Source: Bacillota bacterium
Lineage (GTDB): Bacteria; Bacillota; Clostridia; Acetivibrionales; DSM-1351
Reading direction: 5' to 3'
DNA: 64,000 bases
Assembly (NCBI GenBank): GCA_023409265.1
Contig: JAEYHZ010000036.1
Coordinates: forward strand, 1 to 64,000
The stretch's first letter is position 1. Each line of letters starts with the position of its first letter. The notes beneath the pieces are model-generated. The model did no database searches. It was not told the origin of the DNA and was given only the letters and a program-made list of their open reading frames with translations. Of this stretch, positions 1 through 8,511 are shown one piece after another. The position numbers were made by a program, and so were the translations under genes.

Positions 1-28
1 CGGCAAATAGCTGTATAATATTATTCAT
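1..28 (-). CDS. N-terminal fragment of an unidentified gene
   Basis: Only the first nine codons lie in the window, reading MNNIIQLFA on the minus strand. A perfect AGGAGG ribosome binding site (complement of 35-40) sits 6 bases before the ATG, so a real gene starts here and runs off the left edge. It is divergent from the transcarboxylase operon. Nine residues are too few to name a family. Confidence 0.75.
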
Positions 29-371
29 AAGAGACCTCCTATTGATTTTCCTGTTTTCTAGACAAAAACATTTTATCAAAAGGTGCGGTCACTTATCTAT
101 TTTTTCCTACAGTAATTTTACACTAGCATTGGTGTTAAATATACCCAGACTGAACCAAGTATAAAAAGACTTACCTGTATTGTAGGAATATCAAGGTTTC
201 AGGGCTTAGGGCTTCTATATTCTCACACCCTAAATACACGATTTCACGGGATACATTATCTCTCTTTATTGCTATAATATTGCTACAAAATCCGGGGGTG
301 AGTCTGCAGCGGAGCACTTGAGAGGTACCTGTAAAAAAGAGGCAATAGGCTGGCAATAATATCTAACTCTA

Positions 372-400
372 TTGACACACTTTTTTTGGTAATATATAAT
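372..400 (+). promoter_or_regulatory. Consensus sigma-A promoter of the transcarboxylase operon
   Basis: TTGACA (372-377), a 17-base spacer and TATAAT (395-400) match the vegetative consensus exactly. Transcription would begin near 407, leaving about 115 bases of leader before the first gene. TATCAC (401-406) and GTGATA (436-441) form inverted arms just downstream and could be an operator. Bases 41-371 hold no supported gene. Confidence 0.85.
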
Positions 401-522
401 TATCACTAGGTAATAATAACTAATTATATTTACAGGTGATAAATCAATGCAGGTTTGAAAATAATTTACGGGGGAGTTATTATCTCTCTAGTTTTGTGCT
501 GGATATCATGAAGGAGGTATAT

Positions 523-2073
523 ATGTCACAGAAAGAAAAGATTGAAAGCTTAAAAAGTATGAAGACATCTATCGCTCTGGGCGGCGGGCAGGATAAGATT
601 GAAAAGAGACATACCGAAGGAAAGTTATCGGCAAGGGAAAGAATAGACCTGCTGTTCGATAAAGGCAGCTTTGTTGAAATAGATGCCTTCATCGAATCAA
701 GATGTTTTGACTTCGGAATGCAGAAGAAAAAGCTTGCGGGTGACGGAGTTGTTACAGGTTATGGGACTGTTAATGGAAGAAAAGTTTTTGTTGCATCCCA
801 GGATTTCACTGTTATAGGCGGGTCTCTCGGAGAAATGCATGCAAAGAAGATAACAAAAGTGATGGATATGTCATTGAAAATGGGAGCTCCCTTTATTGCA
901 ATAAACGATTCGGGCGGAGCACGTATAGAAGAAGGTCTCGATGCACTTTCGGGCTATGGCGATATTTTCTATAGAAATACTCTTGCATCAGGCGTAATTC
1001 CACAGATTTCTGTCATTATGGGACCATGTGCCGGAGGTGCGGTGTATTCTCCTGCTATCACAGACTTTATATTTATGGTGGAAAATACAAGCCAGATGTT
1101 TATCACAGGGCCACAGGTTATCAAATCCGTTACCGGAGAAGACGTATCTGTTGAAAAGCTGGGAGGAGCAGATGTCCATACAGCGGTCAGCGGTGTTGCT
1201 CACTTCAAGTCAGCAAATGAAGAAGAATGTATTGAAGATATTAAGAGATTACTCAGCTTCATACCAGACAATAATGTTTCAGATACTCTGTATTATGGAA
1301 CAGCTGACAGTGCTGACAGAATAATTGAAAGCTTGAATGAGATAATTCCTGAGGAATCAAACAAACCTTATGATATGTACGGAATAATTGAAGAAATTGT
1401 TGATGACGGTGATTTCATGGAAATCCATGGGGCTTTTGCTCAAAACATAATCATCGGTTTCGGAAGACTCAACGGAAAATCAGTTGGAATAGTAGCAAAT
1501 CAGCCAAAGATAATGGCTGGCTCACTTGATATGAATGCGGCTGACAAGGCAGCTCGCTTTGTTCGCTTCTGTGATGCTTTCAATATTCCGCTGCTTTCTT
1601 TAACCGATGTACCTGCGTTCCTGCCGGGTGTTGCGCAGGAGCATAACGGAATAATCAGACATGGTGCAAAGCTGCTGTATGCTTTCTCAGAAGCAACAGT
1701 TCCAAAGGTAAATGTAATATTGAGAAAAGCTTACGGTGGAGCATATATAGCTATGAACAGTAAAACCATCGGCGCGGATATGGTATTTGCATGGCCTTCA
1801 GCTGAAATTGCTGTTATGGGGCCTGACGGTGCTGCAAATATTATCTTCAAAAAAGATATCACTGCATCGGAAAACCCCGCGGAAACGAGAAAAGAGAAGA
1901 TTGCCGAATACAGGGATAAATTCTCAAATCCATATGTTGCTGCTGCAAGAGGTTATATTGATGATGTAATAGAACCATCGGAAACCAGGGCAAAAGTTAT
2001 ATTTGCTCTTGAAATGTTGAGTACAAAGAGGGAAAACAGACCTGCCAAGAAGCACGGTAATATTCCGCTTTAA
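523..2073 (+). CDS. Acyl-CoA carboxyltransferase (transcarboxylase 12S type)
   Basis: The product is a 516-residue carboxyl transferase of the PccB/MmdA family, which moves CO2 between biotin and an acyl-CoA such as propionyl/methylmalonyl-CoA. The two crotonase-like halves are clear, with DSGGARIEEG and GPCAGGAVYSPA in the first half and the PGVAQEHNGIIRHGAK region in the second. The ATG at 523 follows AAGGAGG (511-517); an upstream in-frame ATG at 436 has no such site and was rejected. A separate biotin carrier and a 5S-type subunit follow on the same strand, so the operon encodes a Wood-Werkman-type transcarboxylase or a soluble decarboxylase. Acyl-CoA specificity cannot be read from the sequence. 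Confidence 0.92.
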   Translation: MSQKEKIESLKSMKTSIALGGGQDKIEKRHTEGKLSARERIDLLFDKGSFVEIDAFIESRCFDFGMQKKKLAGDGVVTGYGTVNGRKVFVASQDFTVIGGSLGEMHAKKITKVMDMSLKMGAPFIAINDSGGARIEEGLDALSGYGDIFYRNTLASGVIPQISVIMGPCAGGAVYSPAITDFIFMVENTSQMFITGPQVIKSVTGEDVSVEKLGGADVHTAVSGVAHFKSANEEECIEDIKRLLSFIPDNNVSDTLYYGTADSADRIIESLNEIIPEESNKPYDMYGIIEEIVDDGDFMEIHGAFAQNIIIGFGRLNGKSVGIVANQPKIMAGSLDMNAADKAARFVRFCDAFNIPLLSLTDVPAFLPGVAQEHNGIIRHGAKLLYAFSEATVPKVNVILRKAYGGAYIAMNSKTIGADMVFAWPSAEIAVMGPDGAANIIFKKDITASENPAETRKEKIAEYRDKFSNPYVAAARGYIDDVIEPSETRAKVIFALEMLSTKRENRPAKKHGNIPL

Positions 2074-2189
2074 TATAAAAGATATTAGTCTTAATTTAAT
2101 CCGTTTTTCCAAAAATAATATGTTTAATTATTTTGGAGTTTTACATGTGAAAATAGTATTGCGAAATTCAGTTTTAGGAGGGATTTACT

Positions 2190-2564
2190 ATGAGTAAATA
2201 TATAATTAAAGTTAACGGAAACCCATATGAGGTTGAGGTACAGGAAATAGGCGGTCCAACTGCACCAATGACTCCTGTGGCTGTTAAGCCAAAGGGAAGG
2301 GCGACAGCAGGACAACAGGCTGTAAAGACAACACAACCGGCAGTTGTTAGTGCCGGAGATGTAGCTGCACCAATGCCTGGAACAGTTCTTAAGGTAAAAG
2401 TTGCTGCCGGAGATACAGTTAAAAAGGGTCAGGTATTACTGATACTTGAAGCAATGAAAATGGAAAATGAAATTGTTTCTCCCGCTGACGGTAAAGTTGC
2501 AGCATTAAATGTTGAAGCAGGTAAAGCTGTTACTGCCGGTGAAGTTATGGTGACCATAGCATAA
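2190..2564 (+). CDS. Biotin carboxyl carrier protein (1.3S type)
   Basis: This 124-residue carrier has a short N-terminal domain, a Pro/Ala/Thr-rich linker (about residues 24-55) and a C-terminal biotinyl domain. The biotin site is EAMKMENE with the modified lysine at residue 90. The ribosome binding site is TAGGAGGG. It lies between the 12S-like and 5S-like genes and would shuttle carboxyl groups between them. The architecture matches the carriers of propionibacterial transcarboxylase and of oxaloacetate or glutaconyl-CoA decarboxylases. The neighbours favour the soluble form. Confidence 0.93.
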   Translation: MSKYIIKVNGNPYEVEVQEIGGPTAPMTPVAVKPKGRATAGQQAVKTTQPAVVSAGDVAAPMPGTVLKVKVAAGDTVKKGQVLLILEAMKMENEIVSPADGKVAALNVEAGKAVTAGEVMVTIA

Positions 2565-2597
2565 AAATGCCTTAAATTGAGTGAAAAGGAGATAGGT

Positions 2598-4133
2598 ATG
2601 GGAGTAAGAATTACTGAAACAGTATTAAGAGATGCACATCAGTCACTTATAGCTACCAGAATGAGAACTGAAGATATGCTTCCTATTGTTGAAAGACTCG
2701 ATAATATAGGCTATCATTCACTGGAAGCATGGGGTGGAGCAACTTTTGATGCATCTATGAGATTTTTGAATGAAGATCCCTGGGTTAGACTCAGAAAAAT
2801 AAAGGATGTTGCAAAGAAAACACCTCTGCAGATGCTGTTGAGAGGTCAGAATCTTCTTGGTTACAAGCATTATGCCGATGATGTGGTTGAATATTTCGTC
2901 CAGAAGGCAGTCGCAAACGGAATGGACATAATGAGAATATTCGATGCCTTAAACGATGCCAGAAATATAGAAACGGCAATAAAGGCATGTAAGAAGGAGG
3001 GCGGTCATGCTCAGGGGTGTATATGCTACACAATAAGTCCGGTTCATAGTCTGGAACTCTTTGTTAAAGATGCAAAACAACTTGAAAGCATGGGTGCAGA
3101 CTCCATATGTATAAAGGATATGGCGGGACTTTTGGTTCCATATCAGGCATATGAGCTTGTCAAAGCCTTAAAGGATAGTGTAAAAATTCCAATCCAACTG
3201 CATACCCACTACACCAGTGGTGTTGCTTCAATGACCTATCTAAAGGCCATAGAAGCAGGGGTGGATGTGGTTGACTGTGCCATATCACCTATGGCGCTGG
3301 GAACATCACAGCCCCCTACAGAGCCGTTGGTTGCAACACTTAAAGATACCCCTTATGACACAGGATTGGATCTGGCTGAACTCAGTGAAATTGCTGATTA
3401 TTTCAGACCGCTTAAGGAAAAATATATTGAGAGCGGGCTCCTTGATGTAAAGGTTATGGGAGTTGACGTTAATACTCTTATTTATCAGGTTCCGGGCGGA
3501 ATGCTTTCCAACCTGGTATCGCAGCTTAAGCAGTCAAACGCTCTCGACAAATTTGATGAAGTGCTGAAGGAAGTACCAAGAGTGCGCGAAGACTTTGGTT
3601 ATCCCCCATTGGTAACGCCAACCAGCCAGATTGTTGGAACGCAGGCGGTACTTAACGTTATAACCGGAGAAAGATACAAGATGGTACCGAAGGAATCAAA
3701 AGGTATTGTAAAGGGTGAATACGGTAAAACTCCTGCGCCAATCAGTGAGGAAATCCGCAGTAAGATTCTTGGTGATGAAAAGCCTATTACCTGCAGGCCT
3801 GCAGATATTATTGAGCCTGAACTTGACAAGATAAAGGAAACTGCTAAAGAATATATTGAACAAGATGAGGACATTCTTTCATATGCTATGCTTCCTCAGG
3901 TTGCAGAGAAATTCTTCAAGCAGAGAATTGAAGACAGGGAAAAAGCTGCTGCGTCTGTACAGCCAAAGGCTGAGGGTATAAATCCTGAAGTTGTTGCCGC
4001 CATATCTGCAGTAGTAGCAAATATGGGAGCCAGAGACGGCAGACAGTATGCTGTAGGCAATATCTCTAGATTGAATAACCAGAACAGATGGGGTCTCTAC
4101 GGTATGCTTGAGAGATTCAGATCAAAGATATAA
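2598..4133 (+). CDS. Oxaloacetate decarboxylase alpha / transcarboxylase 5S subunit
   Basis: A 511-residue HMGL-like TIM-barrel carboxyltransferase, the part that exchanges CO2 between biotin and pyruvate/oxaloacetate. Family motifs seen are TVLRDAHQS near the start, CIKDMAG (the lysine expected to be carbamylated) and the metal-binding LHTHYTSG. The C-terminal PYC_OADA domain follows. The ATG at 2598 is preceded by AAGGAG (2586-2591) with good spacing; the in-frame TTG at 2577 is less likely. No biotinyl domain is fused, in keeping with the separate carrier, and no membrane beta subunit of a sodium-pumping decarboxylase follows. Confidence 0.92.
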   Translation: MGVRITETVLRDAHQSLIATRMRTEDMLPIVERLDNIGYHSLEAWGGATFDASMRFLNEDPWVRLRKIKDVAKKTPLQMLLRGQNLLGYKHYADDVVEYFVQKAVANGMDIMRIFDALNDARNIETAIKACKKEGGHAQGCICYTISPVHSLELFVKDAKQLESMGADSICIKDMAGLLVPYQAYELVKALKDSVKIPIQLHTHYTSGVASMTYLKAIEAGVDVVDCAISPMALGTSQPPTEPLVATLKDTPYDTGLDLAELSEIADYFRPLKEKYIESGLLDVKVMGVDVNTLIYQVPGGMLSNLVSQLKQSNALDKFDEVLKEVPRVREDFGYPPLVTPTSQIVGTQAVLNVITGERYKMVPKESKGIVKGEYGKTPAPISEEIRSKILGDEKPITCRPADIIEPELDKIKETAKEYIEQDEDILSYAMLPQVAEKFFKQRIEDREKAAASVQPKAEGINPEVVAAISAVVANMGARDGRQYAVGNISRLNNQNRWGLYGMLERFRSKI

Positions 4134-4259
4134 TTCTTTGAGAATTAACCTTATTAATAAGTTTTTGGGGATAATGCGGAATATATAAAAATATACTGAA
4201 TTAATCCAAAAAAATTCTCAAATTAATACAATTAAATCCTAAAAAATCCCGCAAGATGA

Positions 4260-4310
4260 GAAACCTGCCACAGACGCGAAACATTAGTGTCTGTGGCAGG
4301 TTTCTTGTTT
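4260..4310. terminator. Bidirectional terminator
   Basis: A perfect 16-bp inverted repeat (4260-4275 and 4289-4304, loop 13) is followed by TTGTTTGTT on the plus strand. It lies between the convergent transcarboxylase operon and the 65-residue membrane protein and can serve both. Confidence 0.85.
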
Positions 4311-4324
4311 GTTGTTAGAACAGT

Positions 4325-4522
4325 TTAGGATTTTACAGCATACATAATTAACAAAATGACTGTTATAAAACCAAGTATTACTGATGCTATTCCAATATTC
4401 ATATGAAATTTTATGGAACTTACATCCGTTACCTTGTTGGCACTGATCCATAATCCGCATACAATCGTTGAGAATAACAGCAAACCTGTAATTATGGCTA
4501 TTATAATAGAAAAAACTTTCAT
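4325..4522 (-). CDS. Small two-helix membrane protein
   Basis: A 65-residue protein with two hydrophobic helices, about residues 3-26 and 45-63, joined by a short polar stretch. GAGGGG precedes the ATG. A strong terminator follows the stop and a TetR gene lies just upstream on the same strand (32 bases), so the two may be co-transcribed. An 83-residue ORF covers the same DNA in another frame but has no membrane or family signal. I do not recognise a family. Confidence 0.65.
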   Translation of the reverse strand: MKVFSIIIAIITGLLLFSTIVCGLWISANKVTDVSSIKFHMNIGIASVILGFITVILLIMYAVKS

Positions 4523-4554
4523 GTTGACCCCTCATTTCTTTTTTTAATTTCAGT

Positions 4555-5130
4555 TTATTTATTATCCTTTACCAGGTTATCAATCAAATTATCAATGAAG
4601 ATGTTACGTTGGATTTCATTATGTAATTCAATTCCACTATATATTTTAAAGGCTGATGGACAAAGGGCGGTTACCTGAATCGGCAAAATAATTTGCATTG
4701 CAATAATTCTCAATCGCATTTCATCAGCACTGTTTCCAAATATCTCTCTAAGCACAGGTATTATAAAAAGCTGGGTCTGAATATCACCATTCTGAATACC
4801 TTTCATTATTGTAAACTGATTTAACTTTTCATACTGTGATCCCAAAGAATACAGCTCTTTCAGCATGGCTTTGAGCTTAGCCACCGGCTCAAGATTGGAA
4901 TAGTTGCCTGGAGTGATAAAGCCGGCAGCTTTTTCAGCCATCATTTTGCCTACAACCATACCAAATAAATTATCCTTACTTCTAAAATGATAGTTTATTA
5001 AGCCTATTCCCACATTGGCTCTTTGTGCAATCTGCCTGACTGTGATTTTTTCTATATCGTTGACTTCATCCAGTATCTCTGAAGCTGCTTTAATTATTCT
5101 TTCTTTCGCATCCTGATCACTATTGTTCAT
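4555..5130 (-). CDS. TetR/AcrR family transcriptional regulator
   Basis: A 191-residue repressor-type protein. The N-terminal helix-turn-helix spans about residues 10-55, with ITVRQIAQRANVGIG and LINYHFRSKDNLF typical of TetR recognition helices. The rest is a poorly conserved ligand domain. The start at 5130 is set by GGAGG (5136-5140); an upstream ATG at 5172 lies inside the promoter region. Its own promoter carries a palindrome over the start of transcription, suggesting autorepression. The ligand is unknown; the membrane protein downstream is the only obvious target. Confidence 0.88.
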   Translation of the reverse strand: MNNSDQDAKERIIKAASEILDEVNDIEKITVRQIAQRANVGIGLINYHFRSKDNLFGMVVGKMMAEKAAGFITPGNYSNLEPVAKLKAMLKELYSLGSQYEKLNQFTIMKGIQNGDIQTQLFIIPVLREIFGNSADEMRLRIIAMQIILPIQVTALCPSAFKIYSGIELHNEIQRNIFIDNLIDNLVKDNK

Positions 5131-5165
5131 TAATACCTCCAATAAATTATATATTGAACACAATT

Positions 5166-5205
5166 TGAACATGTTCAGTATATCCTAAGTTTGAATTTCT
5201 GTCAA
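5166..5205 (-). promoter_or_regulatory. TetR gene promoter with overlapping palindromic operator
   Basis: On the minus strand TTGACA (5205-5200), a 17-base spacer and TATACT (5182-5177) form a near-perfect promoter. The palindrome TGAACATGTTCA (5166-5177) touches the -10 box and covers the expected transcription start, where a bound TetR dimer would block initiation. Confidence 0.75.
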
Positions 5206-5306
5206 TAATTTTAAGTGTTTTGTTTCAGGCTTTTACTCAATAAGGTTTCTGACTTCTTCTGTCGGTTGCACCAGGTTTATTTATAATAGGATTTAATTAT
5301 TTTATT

Positions 5307-5978
5307 CTATGACCAACTGACTTTTTCATTAGCAGATGCTTCACATCCCTTATGCAGGAATATAAAATTCCTCTGGTTACTGTAAAATTCCACAATAGCT
5401 ATATCAGAGCCTTTTTTTATGCGCTTTCCGCATTTGAGACAAAAATAATTAGTGTGCTCCATTTTAGAAAAAGAGATAGAAGGTGTTATTTCTCTTAGTT
5501 TTTGCCAGCTTTTCCACCCGACTTTGCATAAGGGAATTCTGTTATCATAATCTGACAGTACCCATCTGAGCAGCTTATGAAAGTGAAAAGGGTAACGGGT
5601 ATATTTAATATACTCTGCCGGCAGCCCTAACTTAATAGAGTATAACTCAAAATTCTTTTCAACCACCTCCTGAATTCTGCCTGTTATTTGTGTAACATAC
5701 CAGCAGAAGCCTTTTTGTGTCAGCCAGGGCTTCAACTTTTCAAACATATACCCGCGGCAGATTTCAATGGTCTCATGCTGGTTTACTTTCAGGGCATCGA
5801 AGGCTTTTTCAGTTATTTCAACTACGTACTCCAGGTAAAGTTTTTTCTTAAAGTTATCTATGTTATATAATTCAACCGGTATAATATCAAAATAGTATTC
5901 ATTGGTTTCCGGACGATAAAAGCCAATACAGGTTCCGCCCACAAAACTACCGCTTCCTGCGTCATCTATCTGAATCAT
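5307..5978 (-). CDS. Conserved hypothetical protein with a C-terminal zinc-ribbon-like motif
   Basis: A 223-residue soluble protein not assigned to a named family. The start MIQIDDAGSGSFVGG has an acidic/glycine pattern reminiscent of RNase H-fold proteins, but this is weak. Near the C-terminus CLKCGKRIKKG and a later HKGC could bind a metal. There is no signal peptide or membrane segment. A weak GGGG ribosome binding site precedes the ATG. It stands alone between a TetR gene and a long intergenic stretch. Confidence 0.7.
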   Translation of the reverse strand: MIQIDDAGSGSFVGGTCIGFYRPETNEYYFDIIPVELYNIDNFKKKLYLEYVVEITEKAFDALKVNQHETIEICRGYMFEKLKPWLTQKGFCWYVTQITGRIQEVVEKNFELYSIKLGLPAEYIKYTRYPFHFHKLLRWVLSDYDNRIPLCKVGWKSWQKLREITPSISFSKMEHTNYFCLKCGKRIKKGSDIAIVEFYSNQRNFIFLHKGCEASANEKVSWS

Positions 5979-6089
5979 AATTACCCCATTGTTTTTTAAT
6001 TTTATTATAAAGATTATTATTTAGTCGTTCCTTAGTATTGGTAATTATTATAATTAATATGTTTAGGTTGAATAAATAATAAAACTCGG

Positions 6090-6252
6090 TTTTAAGGTGG
6101 GATATTTTTCGTCAAGACAAGACGGAGTAAGGAGCAATAAATCCTTTATTGCAACGAAGTACTGTGAAGCATGCTTTTCGAAAAGGTCGTATTGGCAAAG
6201 CACAGCAAAGCTGTACTTTTAATGCCCCCTTAAAATGGGGAAGTTGTTTTTT
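6090..6252. repeat. Structured intergenic element with nested hairpins
   Basis: In the 455-base gap between genes, an outer stem (6090-6101 with 6225-6235, one mismatch) encloses three small hairpins: GCAATAAATCCTTTATTGC, CTTTTCGAAAAG and ACAGCAAAGCTGT. CCCCTTAAAATGGGG and a T-rich run follow, like a terminator. There is no convincing ORF. It could be a small RNA or a palindromic repeat unit. Confidence 0.5.
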
Positions 6253-6268
6253 AATCATTCCTTATGAA

Positions 6269-6297
6269 TTGACAGTTGTATGAATTTTCAGCATACT
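6269..6297 (+). promoter_or_regulatory. Promoter of the GH88/105 hydrolase gene
   Basis: TTGACA (6269-6274), a 17-base spacer and CATACT (6292-6297). The leader to the ATG at 6434 is about 130 bases and contains GCCAG/CTGGC inverted arms near 6339 and 6363. Confidence 0.55.
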
Positions 6298-6433
6298 GGA
6301 AATATAAAGAACTTTATACATAAGAAATTTGTTATCCGATGCCAGTCAGACAAGAAATAAATCTGGCACGAGCCTTAAAAGCCTTGGATTAAAAGCCAGG
6401 ATGTTACATCAGTCAGTCATAAGGAGAGGTACT

Positions 6434-7399
6434 ATGAACAGAGAAGATATTCTTGAGAAAGTAAAAAAAGCAACACTGGCCATGCAGCGCTGGCCTTGGG
6501 AACAGGGAGTCGTAGCCCAGGCCTTTTATGAAATAGGAGACCTTGCAACTACCGTCCTTATGGCAAGGGAAGCCGTAACAAACCAATACAAGGACGGCAG
6601 GTTAGGTATGAAGTATGAGAGAGGCGCTGCAACCGATCCTGCTGCTAATGGGGAAATAGTGCTTATTTCCGGTAAAATTACTGGTGAGGAAAAATTTAAG
6701 GTTGCAGCACAAAAAATGTTGGATTACTTACTCTACAGAGCACCCAAGTCAAGGGATGGCATCATATATCATAACGAAAACGAAGGGAAGTTTTGGGTTG
6801 ATTCAGTATACATGGCACCTCCTTTTTTAGCAGTGGCAGGTTATCAAAAGGAAGCAGTAAAACAGATTAAGGGTTACAGAAAATACCTCTTTAATGCTGA
6901 GAAAAAACTCTACGCACATCAGTGGGATGACTATTCAGGGTGCTTTTCAAGAGGTCTTTACTGGGGCGTGGGAAATGGTTGGGCAGCCTCGGGAATAGTC
7001 AGGGTTTTGAAGGAACTGCCTGAAAATATGCGAGAGGAAAAGGAACTTCTTAAGGGATACCTGAAAGAAGTTATAGAGGGCTGCTTGTCCTATCAATGTG
7101 AAAATGGGCTGTTTCATGACATAATTGATGACCCCTCCAGTTTTATAGATTCAAATGCAGCACAAATGCTGAGCTATTCCATATATCGTGCAGTTGCAAA
7201 TAACTGGCTTGACGAAGAGTATGTCATGCAGGCTGACAAAATGCGTATTGCAGCTTATGAAAGAGTGGATGAAAATGGTTTGATTCAGGGCTCCTGTGGT
7301 TTTCCGGACTTTAATTCACCTGCAACAGCACCAGAAGTTCAGGCTTTTTATATTTTGATGGAAGCAGCTTATATGGATTATTTGCGGAGTTTGGAGTAA
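6434..7399 (+). CDS. Glycoside hydrolase family 88/105 (unsaturated uronyl hydrolase)
   Basis: A 321-residue alpha6/alpha6-barrel hydrolase. The family cleaves unsaturated uronic acid residues from oligosaccharides released by polysaccharide lyases, usually inside the cell. MQRWPWEQGVVAQA near the N-terminus, WVDSVYMAPPFL with the probable catalytic aspartate at residue 123, and WGVGNGWAASGI are typical. There is no signal peptide, which fits a cytosolic enzyme. The start is placed at 6434 behind AAGGAGAGG; an ATG at 6329 lacks such a site. An RpiR-type sugar-phosphate regulator follows and may control it. The exact substrate (rhamnogalacturonan or other glycuronide) is not decidable. Confidence 0.85.
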   Translation: MNREDILEKVKKATLAMQRWPWEQGVVAQAFYEIGDLATTVLMAREAVTNQYKDGRLGMKYERGAATDPAANGEIVLISGKITGEEKFKVAAQKMLDYLLYRAPKSRDGIIYHNENEGKFWVDSVYMAPPFLAVAGYQKEAVKQIKGYRKYLFNAEKKLYAHQWDDYSGCFSRGLYWGVGNGWAASGIVRVLKELPENMREEKELLKGYLKEVIEGCLSYQCENGLFHDIIDDPSSFIDSNAAQMLSYSIYRAVANNWLDEEYVMQADKMRIAAYERVDENGLIQGSCGFPDFNSPATAPEVQAFYILMEAAYMDYLRSLE

Positions 7400-7411
7400 A
7401 AATGCAAGTAC

Positions 7412-7440
7412 TTGATTTTTATCCTGCATAAAGGTAATAT
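7412..7440 (+). promoter_or_regulatory. Promoter of the RpiR regulator gene
   Basis: TTGATT (7412-7417), a 17-base spacer and TAATAT (7435-7440), 84 bases before the start codon. Confidence 0.5.
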
Positions 7441-7524
7441 TATAGTATATATTTTACAAAAAGAATTAATATATGAGATTTATTTTTAATAGGGATTTTA
7501 ATCGAATAGACGGTTGGAGGTTTT

Positions 7525-8415
7525 ATGAATACCCAAAAAAATGACTTGATAAACATTATACAACAAAAATATGATGACTTTAGTAAAGGCCAGAAGCTTA
7601 TAGCCAACTATATCTTAAACCATTATGATAAAGCTGCCTATGTGACTGCGGCAAAGCTTGGTGAAATAGTCGGCGTAAGCGAATCAACTGTTGTGAGATT
7701 TGCTATTGAGCTTGGATTTGACGGCTACCCGAAGCTACAGAAAGTGCTTCAGGAGCTTATTAAAAGTAAGCTGACTGCTGTTCAGAGAATAGAGGTCTCA
7801 TCAAACAGAATTAATGAGGACAACATATTGAAGAGCGTCCTTCAGTCAGATATGGATAAAATAAAGATAACTCTGGAACAGATTGATAATTCTGACTTTA
7901 ACTCAATAGTTGAAACAATATTAGGCGCAAAGAGGATTTATATTTTGGGGGTCAGAAGCTCAGCGCCTCTTGCAAGTTTTCTTGGCTTTTACTTCAATTT
8001 GATTTTTGATAATGTCAGACTTGTCCATACAACCAGTGTAAGTGAAATGTTCGAACAAATTATAAGAGCGCAGGAGGGGGACGTGGTCATTGGTATAAGC
8101 TTCCCTCGATATTCTAAGAGAACTATTAAAGCAATGCAGTTTGCAAAGAATCAGGGGGTTAAAACAATTGCGCTGACAGACAGTGCAGAGTCGCCGGTTG
8201 CTCAGAGTGCCGATTTATCTCTTCTGGCAAGAAGTGATATGGCCTCCTTTGTAGATTCGCTTGTGGCGCCTTTAAGCTTGATAAATGCTTTGATTGTTGC
8301 AATAGGAATGAGACGTAAAAATGAAGTGTATAATACATTTGAGAAACTCGAAAAAATATGGGATGAATATCAGGTTTATGAAAAAGATGACGGCTTAAAC
8401 AGTGAAAAGCTATAA
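7525..8415 (+). CDS. RpiR/MurR family regulator (HTH + SIS domain)
   Basis: A 296-residue regulator. The N-terminal HTH_6 domain (about residues 1-78) contains ATKLGEIVG-like VTAAKLGEIVGVSESTVVRFA. A SIS sugar-phosphate-binding domain follows (about 125-260), with IYILGVRSSAPLA and VIGISFPRYSKRTIKA. TTGGAGG precedes the ATG. Members of this family sense phosphosugars and control neighbouring sugar genes, so the upstream GH88/105 gene is a plausible target; the ligand is unknown. Confidence 0.88.
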   Translation: MNTQKNDLINIIQQKYDDFSKGQKLIANYILNHYDKAAYVTAAKLGEIVGVSESTVVRFAIELGFDGYPKLQKVLQELIKSKLTAVQRIEVSSNRINEDNILKSVLQSDMDKIKITLEQIDNSDFNSIVETILGAKRIYILGVRSSAPLASFLGFYFNLIFDNVRLVHTTSVSEMFEQIIRAQEGDVVIGISFPRYSKRTIKAMQFAKNQGVKTIALTDSAESPVAQSADLSLLARSDMASFVDSLVAPLSLINALIVAIGMRRKNEVYNTFEKLEKIWDEYQVYEKDDGLNSEKL

Positions 8416-8511
8416 AGCTGTTCTGGTGCTCCCGTTTTTCTAATTTGCCAGGAAAATAATGATGCCGTATTGTACTGAGTTCAGGCCAAAGGAATAGAGA
8501 GAAGATAATTT

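Noticed and set aside
171..356. 61-codon minus-strand ORF in the left intergenic region
   Set aside because: It starts with TTG, has no ribosome binding site and no recognisable composition or family signal.
4284..4535. 83-codon minus-strand ORF over the small membrane protein
   Set aside because: The overlapping 65-codon frame has a clear two-helix pattern and a better start; this one looks like its shadow.
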